From: JAOTZA01 sp965224065
GTDB taxonomy: Bacteria > Acidobacteriota > Thermoanaerobaculia > Multivoradales > JAHEKO01
Assembly (NCBI GenBank): GCA_965224065.1
Contig: CBDCYF010000005.1
Coordinates: forward strand, 2,232,001 to 2,296,000
Length of the DNA stretch: 64,000 bases
Direction of reading: 5' to 3'
Both the position numbers and the translations under genes were made by a program. This document shows, in pieces, positions 40,606 through 48,820 of this stretch. The notes under the pieces are model-generated. The model was not told the DNA's origin, did not search any database, and saw only the letters and a list, made by a program, of their open reading frames with translations. The stretch's first letter is position 1; each line of letters opens with the position of its first letter.

Positions 40606-42996
40606 CTACTCCCTTGCTGAATGGGTCGCGACAAACCGGTCCTGCTCCTCGAGCTGCGCGCGCCGCTCTTCCTCGCTCGCCAGAAGCGCAAACACGTTGC
40701 CGGCACGCTGAATCTCGAGCAGGTCGATCAAAAAATCATAGAGCGCGTTGGCGGCCGTCTCCTCGGCGTTGAGCGCGTTGGTCTGGGCGTCCAGGAGATC
40801 GAGAAGCGAGCTCACGCCGCGGGCGTAGGCGTCCTCGACCAGCTCGAGATTGCCTCGGGCGGCGTTCGCCGCCTGCTCCGACAGCCGGATGCCCAGAAAA
40901 GACGCCCGGGCCTGCTCGAGAGCCGACCGGATGCGTTGCTCGACCTTCTCCGCCACCGCGGTGTGCTGGAGACGAAGCCGCTCGAGCTCGATCTCGGCTT
41001 GCACCTCCTCGGCCGCCAGCAGACCCCCGGAGAAGAGCGGCACCGAGGCGTTGAGCGCAAAGCTCCAGCTCGTGTCATCGGCCAGGGGAACCCCAAACGG
41101 CGACGACGTGACGTCGGACCCGACCCCTCCTCGAGAGAGGATCTCATCGAGCCCCGCCTGGAGAGCGACCGTGGGCAGCCAGGAGGCGCGTCGCGCCGTG
41201 GTCACGAGCCGCTCCTGAGCGGCGATCGCGGCGTCGATCCGCTGGAGCTCGGGCGAGCGAGCCAAGCCTTGCAGAACGACAAACTCGTGCACCAGCTCGT
41301 AGCGTTTCGGCGTGTCGATGATCCTGCGGAAACGTGCCTCGTCGCCACCCAGCCCCGGGGTGTCGAGGGTCACTTCTTCGGTCAAAAAGGGCTCGTCGAG
41401 CGGCCGGTGGAGTAGCCGCCGGACCGCGATCTCGGCGGTTCGCCGGTTGCCCACCGCGTCGACCAGCGCGTTGCGGGCGCTCGCCACCTCGCTCTCCCAG
41501 CGCAGCACCTCGCCGGCCGATGCGACGCCGATCTCACGGCGGATCTCGGCCAGGTCGAGATTCGACCGCGTGCGCTCGACGTTGTTTTTCTGCACCCGCT
41601 CGAGCGCCTTGGCCCGCATCAAATCGAGGTACGTCGTGCCGGCCTCGAGCGCGATGTCGAGCCGGAGGGTCTCGAGATCGAGCTCGCGCCCTTCCTGCAG
41701 CCGTTTCTGGATCGCCACATTGGCCCGGGCCGCATCCGAGTACAAAAGCTGGGTGAGGCTGGCCGAGCCGGTGGTGGTGCGCTCACTCTGGCTGCCAAAA
41801 CTGGCCGCCGCGCGGTCTTCGTCGATGGTGACGTTCGACGCGGACACACCGAGCTCGGGGCGCAGCGCGGCCCGGGCGATGTCGATCTCCTGGGCCCCCG
41901 CGGCGACGGCGCGCCGTTCGACGATCAGATCCAGATTGACCTGGATCGCCTCCTCGACGGCGCGCTGCAAGGACAAGTCAAACGCTCCCTCCACGTCCTC
42001 GGGGTGCAGCACGTCCGCCTCGATCAAGATCTCCCAGCGGGGGGAAACGTCGATCGCGCGGGCGGTGGCCATGTTGATCACCAGGTCGTCGGGCACGCTG
42101 AACTCAACCGGAATGTCCCCCGCGTCCTCCCCCAGAAGGATGCGCTGGACGTTGAGCGCGATCCGTCTCGCGATCTTGGGGAAGAAATCGGGGGACCCGG
42201 CGGAGGCGAGCATTCCGGCCTCGACGTCTCCACCCCCCAAACCGGAGAAGCTCGGCAGCTTGCGCTCGATAAAACCGTCGATCAAGCGCCGGTACTCCCG
42301 GTCCGAAAACTGAAACAGCGGCCAGACATAGACCGCGTCGACATCCGGAGAGACCGCGCTCAGGACTTCCTCCGCGGAGTCCACCGCGGGGATGTACTCG
42401 AAGTCGATCCCGGTGCCGGAGAGGTTGGCGCGAGTGCGGTCCACCAGCTCGGGGATCGCCTCGAGGAGCGTTGCGTTGGTCACGATCGCGACGTGGTCGA
42501 ACGGCACGATCGCCCGGAACCCGTCGAGCTCGCGCGCCAGAGTGTCCGGCAGCGACACGTAGTTCAAGTTGCGCACGCCGCTGGTGCCGTCCAGAAACGG
42601 CAAGCCCTGGAGCGCCGGGTCCAGGATCACCGGCGCAATCACCGGTTTGGACAGCTCGCCGAGGCAGCACACCGCGTACGAGCCGAGAAGGCCCCAGGTG
42701 ATGACCAGATCCACATCGGCGTCGTCGAGCAGCCGCCGGAGATTCTTTTGCGCGGTCTCGTACGTCCAGTCTCCCACCAGGTAGGCCTCGTCTGGGAACC
42801 GAACGTCGAACTCGCCCTCGGTGAGCGCGGTGATCTCGCTCACCGTCAGCTCCCGGATGGTCACGTTCATCGACCAGGGACCGTCCACCATGACGCCGAT
42901 CCGGAAGCTCGGGGTCTCGGCCGAGGCGGCCGGCACCGGAGCCAGGCCGGCGAGCAGGACACACAGCCCGGCGATCGCGCGTTTTATTGTGGACAC
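40606..42996 (-). CDS. Fusion of ABC-type periplasmic binding domain with TolC-like outer-membrane efflux protein
   Basis: A 796-residue protein. GTG 42996 is chosen because GGAGGG lies about eleven bases upstream and the product begins with a signal peptide (IAGLCVLLAGLAPVPAASA). Residues about 30-335 match the ABC_sub_bind (PF04392) type: FRIGVMVDGPW, DVDLVITWG, KPVIAPVILDP, AIVPFDHVAIVTNA, and LPSFSGLGGGDVEAGMLA. Residues about 350-790 are a TolC-like OEP (ALRPELGVSASN, then two helical repeats with YEL and ARGVSSLLDLLDAQT). A binding lobe joined to an outer-membrane channel is unusual. It is transcribed with the adaptor and RND pump. Confidence 0.85.
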   Translation of the reverse strand: MSTIKRAIAGLCVLLAGLAPVPAASAETPSFRIGVMVDGPWSMNVTIRELTVSEITALTEGEFDVRFPDEAYLVGDWTYETAQKNLRRLLDDADVDLVITWGLLGSYAVCCLGELSKPVIAPVILDPALQGLPFLDGTSGVRNLNYVSLPDTLARELDGFRAIVPFDHVAIVTNATLLEAIPELVDRTRANLSGTGIDFEYIPAVDSAEEVLSAVSPDVDAVYVWPLFQFSDREYRRLIDGFIERKLPSFSGLGGGDVEAGMLASAGSPDFFPKIARRIALNVQRILLGEDAGDIPVEFSVPDDLVINMATARAIDVSPRWEILIEADVLHPEDVEGAFDLSLQRAVEEAIQVNLDLIVERRAVAAGAQEIDIARAALRPELGVSASNVTIDEDRAAASFGSQSERTTTGSASLTQLLYSDAARANVAIQKRLQEGRELDLETLRLDIALEAGTTYLDLMRAKALERVQKNNVERTRSNLDLAEIRREIGVASAGEVLRWESEVASARNALVDAVGNRRTAEIAVRRLLHRPLDEPFLTEEVTLDTPGLGGDEARFRRIIDTPKRYELVHEFVVLQGLARSPELQRIDAAIAAQERLVTTARRASWLPTVALQAGLDEILSRGGVGSDVTSSPFGVPLADDTSWSFALNASVPLFSGGLLAAEEVQAEIELERLRLQHTAVAEKVEQRIRSALEQARASFLGIRLSEQAANAARGNLELVEDAYARGVSSLLDLLDAQTNALNAEETAANALYDFLIDLLEIQRAGNVFALLASEEERRAQLEEQDRFVATHSARE

Positions 42997-43128
42997 GTCC
43001 AAGATCGTCCCTCCGCTCGATGGTCCCTCAATAAGACGCATCGTAACGGCACTCGAAGAGGCGGGCAAGACAGCCACAGTGTGCGGCCCGATCAAGGCCC
43101 TCATCGCGATGTGAGGCGACCGCTAGTG

Positions 43129-43361
43129 GAAGCGGCTAGCGACCCTGCCAGCCGTTGATCACGCCAATACCGTCGCTCGGCCGGCTTTGGCGGCCCGATG
43201 GATGCCCCGGCTGGAAACGGCGCTCGCTACCCGGACTTGGCTGCGTTCGCTCGCGCCTCGTTGTCAGCCCGCGCGGACCGCCAGATAACTTCCACGTCTT
43301 TCCTGCGCGCGCGGGCTCCCAGCGTTCCTGCCGGGGCATCCACCGGGGCGCCGGCCGCTTC
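43129..43361. repeat. 233-bp element with GAAGCGGC / GCCGCTTC inverted ends
   Basis: It starts GAAGCGGCTAGCGACCCTGC-CAGCC, close to the second stem of the 118-bp units, and ends GGGGCGCCGGCCGCTTC. The 8-base ends are exact inverted repeats. The interior is not the same as at 1983-2394 and encodes nothing I can support. It occupies most of the 42997-43377 gap. It could be a MITE-like or structured element. Confidence 0.65.
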
Positions 43362-43377
43362 GATCCTCGGATGAGCG

Positions 43378-45771
43378 CTACCAGTTGAACCGCACGTAAC
43401 CGATGCCGCGGCGGCCCACCAGGTCGCCCCCAAACGACTCGTAGTGGTCGTCGTCGAACAGGTTCGAGATGTTGAGGCCCAGGGTCACCTGCTCGCTCAC
43501 CTGATAGTCACCGCTCAAGTTGACCACCTCATACGAGGGGACGCGGCCCTGGAACGCGCCCGCCGCCCAGTTGAAGCCGTCCACACCACGGATATTCAGC
43601 GAGGCGCCCGCCTTGTTGCCGCGGTAGCTGACCCCGGCCGAGAACTTGCCTTCCGGAGCGTTGGGTTCGAGATCGCCGGCGGAGACACCCGGCTCGGTGA
43701 TGTCGAAATCGAACCACGAGTAACTGAAGTTGTAGCCCCAGTTGCGGTTTGCCTGCACGGTCACACCGAGATCGATGCCCTGCGTGTCCACCGCGCCGGC
43801 GTTGGTGTAGGAGGCCAGCGCAAAGATCGGCGTCCCGTCGACGTTGTTGGACAGAAACGCGATGAGTGGACCGAGGGCCCCCTGTAGCGTCGCGAGCACG
43901 AGTGCCGGGGCCGGGCTGCCGTCCGGCAGCCGGTAGGGCCCGAAATTCGGATTGACCAGCCCGAACGGGTTGGCCGACAGATCGGTGATGAAGTTGGTGA
44001 GCTCGCTGTTGTAGTAGTCGACCGTCACAAAGGCCTTGCCGCCCAGGATGCCGCTGTAGCCGACCTCATACGAGGTGACCTCTTCGAGGTCCAAGTCCTT
44101 GTTGCCCAGCGCGCGCACCCGGGTGGGCACATCGAAGCCGCAGGAGACCCCCAACACCGCACAAAGCCCCTCGATCGCCGACAGGTCGAGGACCGCGCCG
44201 ACGCCGGGGATGGCGGTCGGGGCGTCGAGAAAGAACTCCGAGTAGTTGGCCACCTGGAAGGCCTCGTTGTAGCTGAATCGCAGTTTGTGGTCGGCGTTGA
44301 TCCCGTAGACCAGCGCGGCCTTGGGCGAGGTCTGCGACTCGTGGAGCGAGCTCGAGTCATAGCGCCCGGCCAGGACCAGCTTGACCTTCTTGCCCAGCTC
44401 GAAGTCGACCTGACCAAAGGCCGCCTCCGAGTTCGAGGACACCGGCTCGAAGATCAGCGTCTGAAAGCCGGCGCTGTTTGCGGTGTCGATGTCCTCGCTC
44501 TTGGTCGAGGCCCCGAGGACCAGGCGGATCTTGTCCTGGTTGAAGCCCCAGTTGGCCTGTCCCTCGATGACCTCGTTGCTGGTGTCGAGAAAGATCCGTC
44601 CACCCGAGGCCAGCGCCAACTGATCCGGGCTTTCCCGGTCGTTGGAGTAGGCCAGCAGGTTGAAACGGCCGGCGTTGAGGTTGACGCGGTTGTACTTTCT
44701 CCGGATGTCGTTGACGTCCACCCGGCCGATTCCGGTCACCACCACGTAGCCCTCGCCATCAAAATGACCGGTCTCGAGGGTCAGCAGACCGGTGTTGCCG
44801 AACACTTTGTCGAACCGCAGGCTGAAATCCTGCGAGTCCTGAAAGTTTCCGGCCGGCGCGACTTCGTTCGGCAGCCCGGCGTATTCGGTGCTCGTCGTGC
44901 GCGGCACGGTAAAACCGTCACCCTCGAAGTAGGCCGCCTTGAGCTTCATGTACCAGTCCTTGCCCAGATCGGCCGCCCAGCCGAGCTCGCCCCGCAGGGT
45001 GCTGAGCTCGCCTCCACTCAAGGTCAGTCGGCCGCCGACCGCGTCCTTGGGCGCTTCGGTGATCAGGTTGAGCACGCCGTTGAAGGCGTTTTTTCCATAG
45101 AGCGCCGAGCTCGGGCCGCGCACCAGCTCGATCGACGCCAAGCCCTCCTGGTTGGCGAGGTAGCCCCACTCGGTCGAGCCCAGAAAGGGCACCGCCGGGT
45201 CACGTCCGTCTACCAACACCTGGACGCGCCGGGTCAAGGAGCTGTTGAACCCCCGGGTATTGAGATTGAAATCGTTGACGCCGCTCTGGGTCACCTCGAC
45301 CCCGGGCGTGAACTCGAGAACCTTGGGAAGCTGCCCGGCGCTCGACTCGCGGACGATCTCCTCCGCGCTCATCACGGTGACCGCCGCCGGCGCGTCAACG
45401 ATCCGCTCGCGCCGCCGGGAGGCGGAGTAGACAGTGATGGTCTCGGCAAAGCTGACGTCCCAGTCGACCTCTTTCTGCACCGCGGTGACGGCTCCGGCGG
45501 TCACCGAGACCGACTCGGTGGTGGAGTTGTCCCCCAAGGTGAAGCTCAGGGAATAGTCCCCCGCTGGAACGCTGTTGAAGGCAAAGCCGCCATCGCTTTC
45601 GGTCAGGGCCACTTCGCCCAGCTCGTTGATCGCGACGACGACGCCACCGAGACCGGCGCCGTCCGAGCGGACGACGCTGCCTTCGATACCGCCGGCACCC
45701 TGGGCGAACACGCTGCCGGCAAGTGCCGCCAAAGAAATCAGACACAAGAGAGTCGAACGCTTGCTACTCAT
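43378..45771 (-). CDS. TonB-dependent receptor with N-terminal carboxypeptidase-regulatory-like domain
   Basis: A 797-residue outer-membrane receptor from ATG 45771, with AGGAGG upstream. The signal peptide ends VFAQG. Residues 27-105 form a carboxypeptidase-regulatory-like beta sandwich (GIEGSVVRSDGAGLGGVVV), common in large receptors of Bacteroidota and Acidobacteriota. The plug (about 120-230) has ESSAGQLPKVLEFTPGVEV and ELVRGPSSALYGKNAFNGVL; the barrel ends RRGIGYVRFNW with the terminal aromatic. The substrate is unknown. It is divergent from trkA. Confidence 0.92.
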   Translation of the reverse strand: MSSKRSTLLCLISLAALAGSVFAQGAGGIEGSVVRSDGAGLGGVVVAINELGEVALTESDGGFAFNSVPAGDYSLSFTLGDNSTTESVSVTAGAVTAVQKEVDWDVSFAETITVYSASRRRERIVDAPAAVTVMSAEEIVRESSAGQLPKVLEFTPGVEVTQSGVNDFNLNTRGFNSSLTRRVQVLVDGRDPAVPFLGSTEWGYLANQEGLASIELVRGPSSALYGKNAFNGVLNLITEAPKDAVGGRLTLSGGELSTLRGELGWAADLGKDWYMKLKAAYFEGDGFTVPRTTSTEYAGLPNEVAPAGNFQDSQDFSLRFDKVFGNTGLLTLETGHFDGEGYVVVTGIGRVDVNDIRRKYNRVNLNAGRFNLLAYSNDRESPDQLALASGGRIFLDTSNEVIEGQANWGFNQDKIRLVLGASTKSEDIDTANSAGFQTLIFEPVSSNSEAAFGQVDFELGKKVKLVLAGRYDSSSLHESQTSPKAALVYGINADHKLRFSYNEAFQVANYSEFFLDAPTAIPGVGAVLDLSAIEGLCAVLGVSCGFDVPTRVRALGNKDLDLEEVTSYEVGYSGILGGKAFVTVDYYNSELTNFITDLSANPFGLVNPNFGPYRLPDGSPAPALVLATLQGALGPLIAFLSNNVDGTPIFALASYTNAGAVDTQGIDLGVTVQANRNWGYNFSYSWFDFDITEPGVSAGDLEPNAPEGKFSAGVSYRGNKAGASLNIRGVDGFNWAAGAFQGRVPSYEVVNLSGDYQVSEQVTLGLNISNLFDDDHYESFGGDLVGRRGIGYVRFNW

Positions 45772-45968
45772 AGGCCTCGTCCTCCTGGAGAAGGATTGCT
45801 GGAGACGGATTGTCCGCTAACCACTAATAATCTCAGGTTTTGCGACAGATGGGCAAGCACGAGTCTAGCCTGTCGGAGACGACTTTTCGAGACGTCACGA
45901 TCGAGCGCCCTCGGATCGTCCAAAGACCGCTACAATTTGATTCGCTTGTCCCAGGCCGGCCTATCTCC

Positions 45969-47363
45969 ATGAGCCCCAGCGATCCCAACGGTCCTCAGAA
46001 ATATGTCGTGATGGGAGCCGGCGAGGTCGGCTTCCACCTCGCACGCACACTGTCGCGCAGTGGCCACGAGGTCACCGTCATCGACATCAGCACCGAGAAG
46101 CTGGAGCGGATCGACGAAGAGCTCGACACACGGGTCGTCGCCGGCAACGGCGCCCACCCCCCGGTGCTGACCGAGGCGCGAGTATCCGAATGCGACCTCT
46201 TTATGGCCGTCTCGTCATCGGATGAGGCCAACCTCACGGCGGCGATTATCGCCAAGCACCTGGGAGCGGAGAGAACCGTCGTCCGGGTCGGTGTCGCCGA
46301 TGAGGTCATCGCCGACCGGCGACTCTACGAAGAGCTCTTCGGCGTCGATCTACTGTTGTCGACCCAGTTGCTGACGACCACCCGGATTCTCAATCGGATC
46401 CGGGGACACAACACCGTCGCGGTCGAGTATCTGGCCAACGGCAAGGTCCAACTGCGCAAAGTCAAGCTTGGGTCGGCTTCACCGCTGACCCACAAGCCTC
46501 TGAAGGAAGTTCCGTTGCCAAAGGATTCGCTGATCGTGGCCTTTTTCCACGGCGATCAACTGATCGTGCCCGGTGGCGACGATCGGGCACGGGCCGGCGA
46601 CGAGGCGCTGATTCTCGGCACCACCGAGGCGATCGGGCCCTGCGAACGGATGATCTCGAGCGGTCGCGAGGTGCTGGGCGACGTCGTCATTGCCGGCGGC
46701 GGCGAGACCGCGCAGACCGTGGCCAAGGTCCTTCTCCGGTTGGGCGCCCGAGTGCGGATCATCGAGCGCGAAGGCAGCCGGGCCGAAGAGCTGGCCACCC
46801 GGTTCCCAAAGTGCCAGGTCATCCACGGCGACGCCACCGATCTCCAGCTGCTCAAGAGCGAGCGCATCGCTTCGGCGCGGACCTTTGTGGCCCTGACCGG
46901 CAACGACGACAGCAATCTGATGGCCTGTCTGCTGGCCCAGGAGCTCGAGATCGAGCAGGTGCTGGCGCTCGCGCAACGCGCCGAGACCTCCAAGCTGTGG
47001 CAGCGGCTCCATCTTCATGAGGTCTTCTCACCCCGCTCACTCGCCTACCAGCGAATCCGCGAGTACATCGACAACGACTACAGCGCCACTCTCGTCTCGC
47101 TGCAGCGCGGCGCCGCGCTGGTGCTCGAGCGGCGGCTGGAAGCGGCGAGCCCGGCCGCCGGTGTGACGCTGGCCGAGATGGGCGCGCCGCGCGGGCTGAT
47201 CGTCGGCGCGGTGAGCCGCGGAGAGCGGGTGTTTGTTCCCGACGGCAGCGACCGGCTGGAGGCCGGCGATCTGGTCATCCTCTTTGTCCAGGAAGCGGAG
47301 CTGGCAACGGCCAACCTGCTGTTTCCCGCGCGTCAGACCACCCGGCCGGGAGCCGGGGCGTGA
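45969..47363 (+). CDS. trkA: Trk potassium uptake regulatory subunit TrkA
   Basis: A 464-residue cytoplasmic protein from ATG 45969, built as a duplicated TrkA-N/TrkA-C unit. Nucleotide-binding GxGxxG motifs are GAGEVGFHLA near residue 17 and the weaker AGGGETAQTVAKVL near residue 240, each followed by an acidic residue for the ribose (VIDIS, IIEREG). It binds NAD(H)/ATP and gates the TrkH channel. A TACAAT at 45931-45936 may be its -10 hexamer. It overlaps trkH by four bases (GTGA). Confidence 0.94.
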   Translation: MSPSDPNGPQKYVVMGAGEVGFHLARTLSRSGHEVTVIDISTEKLERIDEELDTRVVAGNGAHPPVLTEARVSECDLFMAVSSSDEANLTAAIIAKHLGAERTVVRVGVADEVIADRRLYEELFGVDLLLSTQLLTTTRILNRIRGHNTVAVEYLANGKVQLRKVKLGSASPLTHKPLKEVPLPKDSLIVAFFHGDQLIVPGGDDRARAGDEALILGTTEAIGPCERMISSGREVLGDVVIAGGGETAQTVAKVLLRLGARVRIIEREGSRAEELATRFPKCQVIHGDATDLQLLKSERIASARTFVALTGNDDSNLMACLLAQELEIEQVLALAQRAETSKLWQRLHLHEVFSPRSLAYQRIREYIDNDYSATLVSLQRGAALVLERRLEAASPAAGVTLAEMGAPRGLIVGAVSRGERVFVPDGSDRLEAGDLVILFVQEAELATANLLFPARQTTRPGAGA

Positions 47364-48805
47364 ATCTTCGGGCGGCGTCCCGTTTTCTGGGCCGCCTGGT
47401 CCTCCTACTCGCCGGCGCCATGCTGGCGCCCCTCGTCTGCTCGCTGATCTACCGCGAGGCCGACGCCCAGGCCTTCTTGATCTCGGCCGTCATCACCGCC
47501 GGCGGCGGGCTTTTGCTGATGTTCTATGGCCGCGGTGGCGGCGAGGCCTATCGCCGGGAGGGAATCCTGGTGGTGGCGGGCGGATGGATCCTGGCGTCGG
47601 TTTTTGGCGCCCTGCCCTATGTCTTTGCCGGCGTCTTCGCCACCCCGATCGACGCGTTGTTCGAGTCCGCTTCGGGCTTTACCACCACCGGTGCGTCGGT
47701 CATGACCGAGATCGAGGTCCACGGCCGCGGGATTCTCTTCTGGCGCAGCTTCAGCCAGTGGCTGGGCGGCATGGGGATCATCGTGCTCTTTGTCGCGCTG
47801 CTGCCCGAGCTCGGTCCCGGCGCGCGGTTTCTCTACAAGATGGAGGTGCCGGGCCCGTCGGCCGAGTCCCTTCACCCGCGGATCCACGACACCGCGGTCA
47901 TCCTGTGGAAGCTCTACCTCGCCCTGACCGCCGCCGAGACGCTTTTGCTGATGGTGGCCGGGATGGGTCTCTACGACGCGTTGACCCACACCTTTTCGAC
48001 CCTGTCGACCGGCGGCTTCTCACCCCGCAACGCGTCGGTCGCGGCGTTTGATTCCACCGCCATCGAGCTCATCATCATCGTCTTTATGATCCTGGCCGGC
48101 GCCAACTTCTCGCTCTACTTCCGCGCCTGGGCCACCCGTGGCGGCAATCTGGTCCGCGACTCCGAGTTCCGCATTTACGCCTTGATCCTGGGTGCCGCCT
48201 CGCTGCTCGTCTTTTTCGATCTCTCAACGCACGACAAGGGAAACGGCCTCCTCGACCGCGGCGTCGACAGCCTGTTTCAGGTCGTCTCCATCCTCACGAC
48301 GACCGGGTTCGCCACCGAGAACTTCGACGCCTGGCCGTCGCTTTCCCGCATCTTGCTGGTCGCCCTGATGTTTGTCGGCGGCTGCGCGGGGTCCACCTCC
48401 GGCTCGATGAAGATCATGCGCATGGTCATCGGAATCAAATCCGCGCTGCGCGAGGTTCGGTTGATTTTCAGTCCCAGCACGGTTTTGTCGATCTTTGTCG
48501 GCGGCAAAAAGGTGCCGGACTCGGTGGTGCAGAGCGTCGCCGGCTTTTTTATCCTTTATCTGTCCATCTGGGGCGTGGGCGCGCTGGCGCTGACGCTCGG
48601 CGGCCCCGACATCGTCACCGCCGCCACCGCCGCCGCCGCGACGCTCGGCAACATCGGTCCGGGTCTGAACCTGGTGGGAGCGGTCGAGAACTACGCCTTT
48701 TTCGATTCCTGGCACAAGGCGCTGATGGTGCTGTTGATGTGGCTCGGCCGGCTCGAGGTCTACTCGATCGCCGCGCTCTTCACCCGCACCTTCTGGCGGC
48801 CCTGA
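47360..48805 (+). CDS. trkH: Trk potassium transporter membrane subunit TrkH
   Basis: A 481-residue inner-membrane protein from GTG 47360. It has four helix-pore-helix repeats with filter-like loops: FTTTGASVM, LSTGGFSP, TTTGFATENF and ATLGNIGPG. The characteristic FWRSFSQWLGGMGIIVL segment lies around residue 130. It mediates potassium uptake with TrkA as gating ring. Together with the channel at 35714 the window carries two potassium-type conduits. Confidence 0.94.
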   Translation: MNLRAASRFLGRLVLLLAGAMLAPLVCSLIYREADAQAFLISAVITAGGGLLLMFYGRGGGEAYRREGILVVAGGWILASVFGALPYVFAGVFATPIDALFESASGFTTTGASVMTEIEVHGRGILFWRSFSQWLGGMGIIVLFVALLPELGPGARFLYKMEVPGPSAESLHPRIHDTAVILWKLYLALTAAETLLLMVAGMGLYDALTHTFSTLSTGGFSPRNASVAAFDSTAIELIIIVFMILAGANFSLYFRAWATRGGNLVRDSEFRIYALILGAASLLVFFDLSTHDKGNGLLDRGVDSLFQVVSILTTTGFATENFDAWPSLSRILLVALMFVGGCAGSTSGSMKIMRMVIGIKSALREVRLIFSPSTVLSIFVGGKKVPDSVVQSVAGFFILYLSIWGVGALALTLGGPDIVTAATAAAATLGNIGPGLNLVGAVENYAFFDSWHKALMVLLMWLGRLEVYSIAALFTRTFWRP

Positions 48806-48820
48806 GAGGAGGTACTGACA

